64,000 nucleotides of DNA from Paragyromitra xinjiangensis (Eukaryota; Ascomycota; Pezizomycetes; Pezizales; Discinaceae), in the NCBI GenBank assembly GCA_038503065.1, contig JBCAMK010000008.1, positions 744,001 to 808,000 of the forward strand, in the 5' to 3' direction. Positions 1-10,421 of the stretch are shown one piece after another. The stretch's first letter is position 1, and the number at the start of each line of letters is the position of its first letter. The position numbers were made by a program, and so were the translations under genes. Below the pieces are notes generated by a model, which was not told where the DNA came from, did not search any database, and saw nothing but the letters and a program-made list of their open reading frames with translations.

Positions 1-474
1 TATGGTACTCCCTGCCTCGTCTAATGCTTCCATGTGCCTAATATCCGGATACTCACGTACGGTGGTATGCTTCCATGCGCCCACTGCGTGGTATGTATAT
101 TACGCTGGCAGAATGGTACGTCCACTTTCGCCCAATGCGCTTATACCCCCAATAAGCTGGTACTACGGTACGTCTGGGTCTCGCCCCATACTCTCGTACG
201 CTTAGCCCTACTTGCAGTACATCTATGCATGTGCCCAAGTGCCCCATATGCAGTTTCACTCATCCAATGGCCTAGCTGGGTCTAAGGCGCGCGTTGGATT
301 ATCACAAGAGATCATTCGAGTAATCTCTTCAGGCGACAACGCAAACTTTGGTCTCAATATGCTAGATTATGATACAATATCTCGGGCAATCTCACATCCG
401 GCCCCCTTCTCCCCTCGCCCACTCAGGATCGGTGACCTAGCTAGGATGTGTCGGCCAGCGCCCGATACCCACTA
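1..474. repeat. Transposase-side subterminal region of Plavaka copy A
   Basis: No gene is seen. Positions 1-230 hold degenerate copies, in reverse complement, of the 52-bp repeat that is clearer at 34020-34402. Recognisable words are CGTACG cores, GCCCAATGCG and GGTACG. Positions 231-474 match the spacer between the transposase stop and the repeats in copy B (33817-34020). Clustered short repeats near transposon ends are typical binding sites for CACTA-group proteins; that role is inferred here. Confidence 0.65.
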
Positions 475-3400
475 TCAGTATATCTCGTTGAAGGTATCTA
501 GATCTATGGTGTTGTTGACATACCACCGCGTATTCTCAGGCCCAGGCGATTCAGGTACGAGGTGAGCCATACTGGTGATGCTTTTGATGTTGATAATCCA
601 TGTCTCATAGTTCGTGCTAGGGCGAGATACTCGTACCATCCCGTGGATAGGGTCCACCTGGCCGCCTGATTCAGGTCGCAAGGGCTGTACCGCTGCCAGA
701 AGTAATGGCCTTTGTGTTGGATCCCGAAGCTTTAGAAAGCGTAGGACCCGAGCTGGTCGCTTGCCTCGTAGGGCTCCATACTGATCTTCCGGGCCGAACT
801 TGCACCAGGCCCAGTCGCTTCTTGCCTCACGACCCCGGAAGGGTTCTCCTCCAGTCGCTTGAAGGATATGGACCACTGACTCGTCTCCTAGCCCGAGGTG
901 GTGGACTGGTACGTGAAGAGCGTTGAAAGCAGTAACTTTCCATAGCCCAATATTCGGCATGACGCTGCGGGCATGGCCAAATTCTCGACGGTAGTACTGG
1001 ACGAGGTATGCTTCTAAGGGAAGCCTCGCTCCAGGCAGGACGAATTCACATACAGATACAGTTTCCCTCTCCGAGGCGGCGCGCCGCCTAGCATTGATAG
1101 GTTCAACTGTATCAGGGAATTGAGGATGTATGGTGGTACTGACTGGGGCGTTTGGGCCATCCCAAGGGTCTTGATCTTTCCTACGGCAGGCGCTAACTAG
1201 CCGATTGGTCTCTGGGGGCAGGAGATGTAGGATGTCTGCCATCTCGGTGGTACAGTGACCCTCACGCGCAAGCTGAATTAGGTTTTGCTGGCACATAGCT
1301 AGTCCGTGTTCACAATTATACCCTGCTAGGATCTGAAGCGTGGCATCGACCCTATTCGTCCGATGGTATGGCTCTTTGATCTGATCCTTGTGGGCCGTTT
1401 CCCCCGCCTCAGTCGAGTACTGAGAAATACCGCCATACCTGCATATCTACTCCAAGAAGTGGGAGAAAAGATGCATCTTAGGGAAGTTGAAGTGGGAGTG
1501 CTCACGGTATCCTTCAGCGACAGCCTCATCCAGTTCTAATTGTTGGTTTGCCTGGAGGCGTCGTTTCTTGGTCTGGGTCATGCCTTGCGTTGATCGGATC
1601 TCAGTTTCATGCTGTTCCTTCATAGTTTGACGTACATGGGCCGCTAGGATATCCGAGGTCTTGCCCCCTCGGTACTTGAGAAAGACACCTTTATGGGCAT
1701 GAAACTGCTCGATATACTCATCCATATATGCTATAATGTGGTCAGTATGAGACGGATACTGGGCCATTAGTACCCATCCAATGAGTGCCTTGATGCAGCG
1801 AAGTGCTTGACTAAAGATCAGACATTGGGCGTCATTTGCGGGGTTTCTCAAGGCCCCAGCTAAGGCAGGTAGGACGATCCTGCCAAAATTGCGCATCTCT
1901 TTGCCTTGCCATTGGGTCACCTCTCGATATGCCTTACGAGGCAGTGTCAACCCAGGATAAGTCGGTAGACTCTTCCAGATACTGTCAAAGTCATCCAATC
2001 GCCCGAATTCTTGCAGGAACGGGCTGAGCCAATCCATCAGGTGCTTCAAAATACCCAAATATACCACGTGCAGAGTATCGGGCATGTGGAGATCGGAGGC
2101 GTTGACGAAGGGGAGTCCCCAGAAGGGATTGGGCGCAGATCTGAGGCCACGCTGCTCAAACCAGCCTTCAATTATCACTATTTGCTCACGTATGCTCCGA
2201 GTATTGCTATTACTAGCACTATTAGTAGTATTAGGTTCTAGTATTTGCTGCAACTGATCGTACTCCTCCATTTTAGCCTCATAGGCATCCTGAGTCCGAC
2301 GGTACGTGGATCCAGGGTCTTTGATGTAGGTACCTAGATCCTCTTTCGGTATCTCGCACTTCGGGCACTGATTATGCTTGACGTTCTGAAGATTGCAGTG
2401 CTCCACGTGGTCCGCCAGCCACGCAGCTAGTACTGGCCAGCATTCTCTTATCTTACCATCCGAACTGTGCATGGTAATACTGTGGGTCGTATCTATACCA
2501 CGCAAAGGGTCCATAATCGTCCGCAAGACCTGGAATAGGACCTCACAATTCCAGGTACACTGTCGATCTTGGGCTGCTGCATTCCCTTTGAATTTGGGCG
2601 GTATGGGAAGTAGGGCAACACATATTTGGGCACGATACCGGGAGCCGTTGCGTACACGCCTCAGGAGGTTGCCTATAGTCATATATATGGGCCACGCTTT
2701 CTTGTCACCTGAGAAGTTGGTCAAATGAGTGGCATCGGAGCCACAGATCACGGGGACAACCGTAGCCCCAGGAGGCAGCTGGGACTGGATATCCCACCAC
2801 CAATCCGCTGTGTGGAGCTCAGAGTACAATCTATTACCGTCCCTGTCGAATTCCTTCACTGGGGCGTAGACCATATGAGGCGTGTAGCAGCGCTGACGCA
2901 TGAGATATCGGGCGCAAGTGAGTATATCACGGTAGTAGAAGTGGATAATACCTCCCCGTTCTCCTGAGACCGATCCATGCTGCCATGGAGGTAAGGATTC
3001 TGAGCCAGGCATACAATCGAGGTGCTTGTCCAAGGTGTGGGCGGACTGGAAAGTACGACGGGAGTGGGATGGCTTCCCGAGCCCAGCATTGAAGAAATCG
3101 TTGATCTTCTGCTTGGGTGTTTTTGACTCAATGAACCAGCGAGCAAGCTGCCATTCTTCTGCATCCGAGAAGGGCGACCAAGGATCCCAATCGTCTGAGA
3201 GATGGTCTTCATACCCAGGTACCTCGCCCAATGGCGCTCCGCTGGCAGGCCAGTACTCAGGAGGATAGACGCTATCACCGTCTGTATCGGGCTCGTCTGA
3301 GCCCTCTATGGATTCAAGGTCTGAGTCTGAGTCTGAGTCTGGGTTTGCGTCTGAGCCAAAAGAATCAAGTAAATCCAAGTCTTGAGATGGCTCATATTCG

Positions 3401-3510
3401 ATATCCTGAGGGCAGCGAGCGAGGTGCGTATTGAAAGCTCCAGCCAGAGCATAGCGACGCGGGCAATGGGGGCATTTGGTCTCCTGAGGCATACTGTCTC
3501 TGCTAGTCAT
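475..3510 (-). pseudogene. Plavaka transposase, copy A, one in-frame TAG
   Basis: This encodes the cut-and-paste transposase of copy A, about 1,011 residues if the stop is ignored. The ATG at 3510 opens a protein whose first 35 residues carry a C2HC finger (CPHC, 12 residues, H, 3 residues, C). An acidic Asp/Ser stretch follows. The Plavaka core includes ATHLTNFSGDKKAWPIYMT near residue 270 and PDTLHVVYLGILKHLMDWL near 490, both motifs of this family. The frame is broken by a TAG at 1447-1449 where copy B has CAG. Translation continues in frame to a TGA at 475 through a region that aligns with copy B. The gene is divergent from the accessory gene at 4160. A single C-to-T change separates it from an open frame. 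Confidence 0.85.
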
Positions 3511-4159
3511 ATCAGCCCTAGAGTCAAGATATATGTAGGGCACCGCATACCTGACTATTCTCGTGTAATTGCCTGAATAGGGCAAAAGAGTTGGTGATCC
3601 AAGGTGGTGATCCGAGGTGTTGATCCGAGGTGGTGTGGTTTGGTGTGGGGCAGTACCGGATTAGGCATGAGTTTGCGAGATCTTGGCGCCTTGGCATTGG
3701 GCGTCATTGCCTACTTAGGCAATTAGCAACGTCACCTCCCCCCTCAACCACAACAACACCGCTCACCACTCCTTTGTTTGCTCCCTTCGCCCAACGGCCC
3801 TCTATTTCCTTTGTTTCTCGTCCTATCCTCACTTTGTTGTATCCTTTGACTTGGTATGGTAGAGGCTATTCCGCCCGCTGATCCTTCTCATACCAGAGGC
3901 GGGGGTGGTGGGATTGGGCAGGGGTGGTAGGTAGCGGTATGGCAGGTGACTGATGAGCATGTTGGAAAGGGCCCGGGCGCAAAAAGGAATATGAAGTGTT
4001 TGTTTTGATACAACGCCCTATATATGGGGCTCAGGCTGCCCTCCGCTCTCAGTCAGCTCCTTCACACCTTCCTCTACCGCCTAAGGCTTGTTTGCTATCT
4101 CGTACGCTCTCTCGTACGCTTCCTTCTATACTATCCGATCTAATCCTCAGCTCCTACCG
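3511..4159. promoter_or_regulatory. Bidirectional promoter region of Plavaka copy A
   Basis: This is the spacer between the divergent transposase and accessory genes. Three near-copies of a GGTGGTGATCC-type repeat lie at about 3590-3640. A TATA-like CCTATATATGG at about 4016-4026 sits about 135 bp before the accessory ATG. Pyrimidine-rich stretches follow, as in fungal 5' leaders. Copy B has lost this whole region by deletion. Confidence 0.5.
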
Positions 4160-5550
4160 ATGGCCCCAGGCAAAGCAACGCCCAAGAAAGATAAGGGGAA
4201 AGGAATCGCGGATCCTCTCGCTAAGGTTGTTAAGAAGGCAAAGGCTAAGGCTAAGGTTGAGGTTAAACCAGCCAAACCTATAGCTCCCATATCGATACTG
4301 GGACTACCAAAGGAGGAGACCGATGCCCTCGTGAGTCGCAGCGCCTGATCCTATACTGACTACGTATCTCTACTAATACTAATCGATCTTATAGGATAAA
4401 GCACGTCTCAAGATCAACGAGTCAAAGGCGATCTGGGGCAACATGAGCGCTGAGGCATGGAAAACCTTTCGTACCAACATGAAGCAATACTACGCCACAA
4501 ATAAGATCAGGAACAAGACTGCGGCCGGCGCTCCCGCTTGGGCAGCTGCTATGCAACATGCTCTGACGCTCGAGCCACTGGTCCAGTTTGCTGCAATATT
4601 TGGGAAAGGGGATGAGCAGGCTGCAGTACTCCAAGCAGCCATCAATACCTTGCTGACCGACGCCACAAAGAATAAGGGCAATGCTGCTGTGCGGGCAGTA
4701 CTCGCTGGGCCGACTACTCGGGCGCGGGCCAGAGCTGAAGAGGATGAGGAGGATGGGGAGGAGGAGGATGAGGAGGATGAGGAGGAAGAAGAGGAGCTGG
4801 ATATTGATACTAGGGAAATACAAGGTACAGCAAATCCTATCCTACTGCGGAGTATGATATTAACTCATCGGTGGCTTAGGTATATGTAGGGCGAATCGTC
4901 ACGCATACTTTGGCTGACCCGTAGCTGTTAGCTACCACTGGCCTGATGACTGCCGTATCGAGCAACCTCCAGCTGCAGGGGCTGGTGATGCAGCCGGGCC
5001 TGCTGGGCCTGCTGGGGCAGCTGGGGCAGCAGGGGCAGCAGGTGCAGCCCCACTTAGATCTTGCGCCCGATCGTTCACCCAACCTGCCTGGGTGCCCACT
5101 CAGGACAGCGTGGATATCCCATACATGGCGCACCTTCAATTGAGGTTGCCTACGTTTGATTATCTCCTGAAGGCGATACGTCGTCGCTATCCAAGCCAAA
5201 TCAGGGACAGAGCAGAGTGGACGCCGCGTCAGATCTATGGGGTGTTGAAAGGTCCCAATCGCTGGTTTGTGGTAGTAGATACGAACGAGCCGCTGAAGCC
5301 GTTCTGGGGCGACGACGTTACCATCGCGGACGATGAGGACGTCCGCACCTGGCTGGCTGCGACCAAGGCTCTGGACGTCCTTCATCTCCTTGCCGTCTTC
5401 CATCAGCCCCACTACAAGGATGAGCAGATGCCACCCCCTTTGTATAGGACATATCCTGATGGTGATATATTCAACAATCTAGAGACTGACGAGGAGGATG
5501 AGAAGGATGAGGCGAGGGCTGACATGCCGGCGGAGGCTGAGGGGAAATGA
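4160..5550 (+). CDS. Plavaka accessory protein, divergent to the transposase (unknown function)
   Basis: Three exons are supported: 4160-4330, 4395-4824 and 4925-5550. They are joined by GT-AG introns of 64 and 100 bp with phases that fit, giving about 408 residues. The N-terminus is Lys-rich (MAPGKATPKKDKGKG). Next comes a helical segment with AGAPAWAAAMQHAL, then a Glu/Asp run near residue 180, a Gly/Ala/Pro linker, and a C-terminal domain with SVDIPYMAHLQLRLPTFDY and ending in acidic residues. The helical and C-terminal domains both align by eye with the gene at 35495-36769, which is likewise divergent to a Plavaka transposase. I know no named family. By analogy with two-gene CACTA elements it could bind the element ends or help the transposase; this is inference. 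Confidence 0.7.
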
Positions 5551-5583
5551 TGGGAGTCAGACTTGGGGGAAGTGTATTACCGG

Positions 5584-5905
5584 GCAGCTTTGGTACGCTA
5601 TCCTATCCCCGCCTTTAGCCTCTTGCAGTTGCTGACCCATCGGATATCCTATCACAGGCGCATTATCAGTAGGAGGATATTTCTTTGTTTTTATACTATT
5701 TCTTATCTCTGGTCGGCTCGTTGTGTTTTGTTGGAGTATTATTAGGCAGCTTTGGTACGCTATCCTATCCTACGCCTTCTGCCCCTTTCAGTTGCTGACC
5801 CATCAGATATCCTATCACAGGCGCAGGTACTACTAGTAGGAGGATATCAGGTTCTTTGTTTTATACTATTTTTTATCTCTGGTCGGTTCGTTGTATTGGT
5901 CTAGT
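5584..5905 (+). repeat. Tandem duplication, period about 162 bp
   Basis: Two adjacent copies start at 5584 and 5746, both with GCAGCTTTGGTACGCTATCC. They share TTGCTGACCCATC, GATATCCTATCACAGGCGCA and TATCTCTGGTCGG. They fill most of the space between the accessory and DUF6532-like genes. The rest, to 6166, shows no gene, only a pyrimidine-rich leader before the next ATG. Confidence 0.8.
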
Positions 5906-6166
5906 TGGTCGGGTTAGCGGCCAATCGGTATCTGTAGCCTAGCCTCGGGGCAAATAGCTTGATCTTGTATGATGTCAGTATATTGTTACCTTATTTGTAT
6001 TAGCGTTCGTAGCGAATATATGTTTTAGGCCCGCTCCAATTCTTCTATAAACGCCACACCCCCCTGCAACCTAGGTCTGATCGCCTCCATCCCTCGTACT
6101 CACACATTCAACCTACTCAGCCCGCCCAAGCACCCATCCCAGCCATACTACAATCGCCTAATCCTC

Positions 6167-8246
6167 ATGCCGCCCAAACATAAGCCCCAGTGGGTGATTG
6201 GCACAGCTTCGAGCACTCGTAGTACTCGACTCAGGCAAAGCCAAATGGAGGGTATCCCCAGCACTTATCCAGACGAGTGTGCAGGACCCAAGGCTTGTCT
6301 ACAATCTAAAAAGCGTATCGGCCCAACCCCTACTAGACCTGGTGGTCAATCTCAGTCATGTCCAAGCCCCAGAGAGTCTTCGCAAACACCATCTGCCCAC
6401 CTTGACCCCTCTCAGCAGCAGGAAGACCCACCTCTGGATAGCCAACAGCCGGAGGAACAGCCACGGGATAATCGAGGCCCAGATAGTCAACCTCCAGGTA
6501 CGAGTAGCCGGTCTTAGGACAACCATCCTACAGGCCAATCAGCCCCTGCACGTACATGCAACGTAGATATTGGTATGCGGCTGCAGGGAGATGCCTTCTG
6601 TCGTCCAAAGCCTACACAAGCAAATAAAGGAGCATCTCAGGATCGATATACGATGCCTCAGGCTAGCTCCTCGGAATCTTATACCAGGTCGGACCCAGCC
6701 CTTAAGGATCACTTTACAGGAAGCACGAGAAGTATCCACCGATTCCAGGATTCCCATGTTGATATCCTACAAGAGGCTCAACGCCGTATCATATATAGTA
6801 CGTTATTCGTCTGCCCCTTCCCTGGAATTACTGAAACAAATACCATGGTCAAAAATGCTTGGGCAGAGGTGCAGGAAGCTTTAGATGTGGATATCGGAGC
6901 TATTCCCTCACTACAAGTGGCTAGTCAGGTACGTGCTGCAGTATATCCCACTATCGTATAAAACCTTAGGCTAATAGGGCTTGGGCGTACTGTAGCTCCA
7001 CAGCTACCATCATCGCATACGATCCCAGCTTTACTCGACCTGCAAGGACCACATCCTAAGCTATTACCAACTGAAGCGTTTGCATAGTACTGAAGTATCG
7101 ACCAAGATACGATACCTGCTAGAACTAGACCGCTTCCACTGCGACCTAGATCATTACCAAGTACGTACCGCCACCAGGCATTAATCGGTCCTGATATCTC
7201 CCCCAAATCCAGCCTGGCCGCTGCTTACTTATACCCAGTCGTACGGTTGGCGATTTGGGGCACCCCAGATACCTCGTCTGATTTGGAGGAAATACTTCTT
7301 CCGTTCGCAATCTTTAGGATTGTTGGATGCAGGATTCGCTCAGCGCATCAATCCCACATTCGTCTGCCTGATATCGACAGCAATCTGCCACGCCCTACGG
7401 CTGTATCGGACAGGTAAGTACGTCCAAGCCTCCAACTTCAATAGGGATAGCTGCCATGGTATGTGCTCCAGCAAAGACGGTACAGCGTAGTTGGCTCGTA
7501 TACCTGACTGGTTTTAATACCTAGCCCTATGGGAGCGGCAATTCAGTACGTGGAATACCTCGTTTCCCACGCAAGAAGTCAGTGATCTAGTCCTAGGTCG
7601 TATTCGCCGGAGGGTATTTGAACGGGTTAAGGGCAGGGGCTTGCAGCCTCCTGATGTTGACCTGGTCCAGGCCTTGCCAGATCCAGATATTGACTCTTTT
7701 ACGGCATCACTTCGTACGGAGGCTGCTGCTTACGCCCTAGAGCACAGTCCTACCAGTCTCCAGCAGGCGAGGCATGGCTCGAATGAAGATTCGGACGAGG
7801 AAAGCAACGGATATACTTCCGGGCGTGAAAACCGTGCCAGATACGTATCTCAGGACCGGGGAAGTGATCAGGAGAGATCCGGTATACGCTCTGATCCATT
7901 GGACGATGACTCAGATGAGCTCTCACCTCCGCCCGATGAGGACGGGATTGAGGACGAGGACGAGGGCGAGGTTGAGGATGAGGATGAGGGTGAGGTTGAG
8001 GATGAGGATGAGGGTGAGGTTGAGGATGAGGATGAGGGTGAGGTTGAGGATCAGGATGAGGACGATGGGGCAAGGGGGCTAGCCCAAGACTGGACTATAT
8101 TGAGGTCGTCTCGCGAAGATTTTACTACCACCCAACCTTATTTTGTTACTATCTCTGCCCCATACTCTGCTGGGAGTATCAATCCTGCCTTGGGCACGTT
8201 TTACCCACGTACTAGCCCGTATGTACTTTATATAGCAAATAGATAG
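6167..8246 (+). CDS. DUF6532-like protein carried inside Plavaka copy A
   Basis: Five exons join in frame: 6167-6497, 6534-6928, 6996-7160, 7239-7413 and 7525-8246, about 595 residues. The first intron is only 36 bp and is the weakest call. The N-terminus is Pro/Ser/Gln-rich and low-complexity. The core includes HVDILQEAQRRIIYSTLFV, KIRYLLELDRFHCDLDHYQ and IPRLIWRKYFFRSQSLGLLD. It then passes into a long acidic tail with four 24-bp repeats (about 7964-8060). The core aligns block by block with the gene at 10377-12207. The pattern of hydrophobic blocks ending in a TAI-x-HAL-x-TG-like segment resembles the fungal DUF6532 family, whose function is unknown. It lies between the accessory gene and the element end and is absent from copy B. 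Confidence 0.65.
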
Positions 8247-8688
8247 CTAGACTCCTGCAGTATATAGAGAATATGAAGTATATGCCCAAAAAGAACATTG
8301 TACGCCCACGTAAGATAGTACGCCCAGGTGGATATCCACGCCCCAGAGAACCTGTACGTCCAGTATATCAGGCGCAGATTTTTCACGCCTTCGCCCGGGC
8401 ACAGATGAGATCTGACCTACATACATGCGTCCAGGCGAGAGTACACGCCCCATGGACACCGTACGCCTAGTATAATGGGCTCGGATTTTCCAGGCCTTCG
8501 CCTGGGCGTGGACGAGGTCTGACCTACGCCTAAAACTAGGATTGATATCACCACGTCCAGCACGCCCACACGCAGGCCATACTAGACGATGCGCCTAACG
8601 CAGTGCCTAAAAAAAATCCGAGCCCAGTGCGCTCAGTGCGCCTACTGCTCTAGGCGCGACTGGACGCAGACCCGGCTTTTTGCTGATG
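8247..8688. repeat. Accessory-side terminal region of Plavaka copy A
   Basis: The last 440 bp of the element hold repeated words such as GTACGCCCA, CTTCGCC(T/C)GGGC and GTCTGACCTAC in degenerate repeats, and the terminus CCCGGCTTTTTGCTGATG. In reverse complement it matches 25593-25790 over about 200 bp. No coding capacity is credible. Confidence 0.75.
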
Positions 8689-9037
8689 AACTTTCTCTTT
8701 AATTATCACAAGAATTTGTTTATGAAAACATGAAATATGAAGTAAAGTAAATACATTAACATATATGTATCTAGATATGTAAAACAAATGATCAAAGCGC
8801 ATTACCCACAGTATGAAACCACCTGTCTCATATTCTCTCATAATATACCAGAACCCTTTTTCCCAAAATCTAACCACTGCTCTGCTTTTCTCCTTTGTCT
8901 TCTGTACACAATCCACATTGGCCATCATATATTCTACTTTATTCAAGTCATTATCAATTTTTCACTACTTTTCAATGCCTCTTCAATCAACTCTCAACCC
9001 CCCATCAGCTTCAGTTCCCGTCTCTAGAAGAATTCAA

Positions 9038-9510
9038 ATGCCACCTATTTGCCATGATGAAGCATATACCAGAAATCAGTGGCTTGTTATAGCTCTTAGC
9101 CATTACTATGCAGAGCTACAGAAACACACAGAATCACCAACAACCACAACAAAACCAGTTATCCTCCAGATTGCAAAGCTTTATGATGTTAGTGATGCTA
9201 CATTTGAAACCCTACTCAAAGATCACAAGAAGATGTCCACAAGGAGCAACAGGTTTTTACTCCTGAAGAGGAGACAGCTTTGGTAGAGAGACTACTATTA
9301 CTAGATGACTTCAATGTTCCAGCAAGCAAGTTTCAACTATATAGGCTAGCTAATGCCCTCCTCCATCGACAGGAACCAAAGGAAACTATTGGAAGTAACT
9401 GGATTTACCGTTTTCTGTCACGTCATGAAGAATGCAGGTATTTGGTGGTTAAAGCCATTGCTTCCAATCGCGCCAATGCAGTTACCTGGAACATGCATCA
9501 ACAAAAAAAA
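9038..9510 (+). pseudogene. Pogo-type transposase remnant (HTH/CENP-B-like N-terminus)
   Basis: A first frame reads PVILQIAKLYDVSDATFETL, a psq-type helix-turn-helix. A +1 shift at about 9235 leads into VFTPEEETALVERLLLLDD and then GSNWIYRFLSRHEE, the CENP-B/Tc5-type helix-turn-helix of pogo transposases. Similarity stops near 9510 and no DDE domain follows. The fragment is therefore frameshifted and truncated. It lies between two Plavaka-type ends and is probably an old unrelated insertion. Confidence 0.7.
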
Positions 9511-10043
9511 CAGATTGTCGCCTGGTCTGCCCAATGCATCAGGCGACTGGGGCGGTTAGGGCGGAATATAGCCCTTCCTAAGGTTGCACTTTTTGCCCTC
9601 TGCGCCCGGAGGCAGCCTTTGGGAGGTCGTCAGTCCTGATGACTCCTTTTGCAACTGTTGAAGTAGCCTAGCCTCTGGATGGCTTTGCTTCAACATCATT
9701 TCTCTAGAAAACCTTGACAACCTCCTACAGTCCGGACACATCCTTCCTAGATTCAAATGTTTTGAAGATTATGGATGCTCATGATCGTGAGCTAGAGCTT
9801 TTGGGGGCATATTCAGATGTGTGGTAAAATGACTATTATTTATACGCTCTATTCTATCACTCTTAATACAAATCTTTGGCTGCCTCTCTCTGCTCCTTCC
9901 GCCCATCTATCCCTTCCCTTCCCTATCTTTCCTCCACTCACTTGACACCTCCCTTCCCCTTCTCCTTGTCAGCTTGTACGAGGTCATCGGCAAGCTCTAA
10001 TGGCAAACTCCTATTGTGTTTCCGCGCAGTTTTTCTCCGAGGC
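9511..10043. other. Non-coding spacer, unidentified
   Basis: The sequence after the pogo remnant changes character (GC-rich GGCGACTGGGGCGG, then GGAGGCAGCCTTTGGGAGG). I find no convincing gene or element boundary here. A pyrimidine-rich stretch at 9895-9970 lies downstream of the minus-strand DUF6532-like gene. Confidence 0.4.
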
Positions 10044-10045
10044 AG

Positions 10046-10421
10046 CATCAGCAAAAGGTTTGGATTTCCGCCCAGTGCCATTTTATGTAATCCCCATTCG
10101 CCCAGAGGAGATATGAGAAATCCAGATATTGCATTGGAATCAGCTCATCAAACTGCATATTCTCACGCGGGGCTTGGCAGGATCGGATGAGGTTTAACTT
10201 TCGGTCTTACATGTTGAAAATAAAGTTTTCAGGCTTAAAATTGTGATATTCAACATGTAAGACCAAAGGTTAAACCTCTTCCGATCCTGCCAAGCCCCGC
10301 GTAGGAATATGTAGTTTGATGAGCTGATTCCAATGCAATATCGGGATTTCTCATATCTCCTCTGGGCGGATGGGGATTACATAAAATGGCACTGGGCGGA
10401 AATCCAAACCTTTTGCCGATG
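10046..10421. mobile_element. Foldback MITE (376 bp) with Plavaka-like ends
   Basis: The two arms, 10046-10217 and 10249-10421, are near-perfect inverted repeats separated by a 31-bp loop. The ends read CATCAGCAAAAGG and, in reverse complement, CATCGGCAAAAGG. They resemble the CATCAGCAAAAA termini of the Plavaka elements here. A 2-bp AG target duplication flanks it (10044-10045 and 10422-10423). It has no coding capacity and presumably moves using a Plavaka transposase in trans. It interrupts the last exon of the minus-strand gene next to it. Confidence 0.85.

Larger units (their letters stand above)
1..8688 (-). mobile_element. Plavaka-type DNA transposon, copy A (far end outside window)
   Basis: The element is read from its terminus at 8688 (plus strand ...CTTTTTGCTGATG) leftwards and leaves the window in its subterminal repeats. 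About 200 bp inside 8688 closely matches the start of copy B at 25593 in inverse orientation (both open CATCAGCAAAAAGCCGGG), and positions 1-230 match the far-end repeats of copy B at 34020-34402. This pairing fixes orientation and extent. Three genes lie inside: a transposase on the minus strand, and an accessory gene and a DUF6532-like gene on the plus strand. The flank after 8688 begins AA, as does the AA duplication of copy B. Assignment to Plavaka (CACTA-related) rests on the transposase. Confidence 0.8.

Noticed and set aside
475..3510. KDZ (Kyakuja-Dileera-Zisupton) transposase
   Set aside because: The LTNFSGDKKAWP-type core and the C2H2-like start match Plavaka better, although a TET/JBP gene nearby made KDZ worth considering.
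7750..8073. Minus-strand frame of His-Pro/Gln-Pro repeats
   Set aside because: It is the complement of the acidic 24-bp repeat in the DUF6532-like gene.
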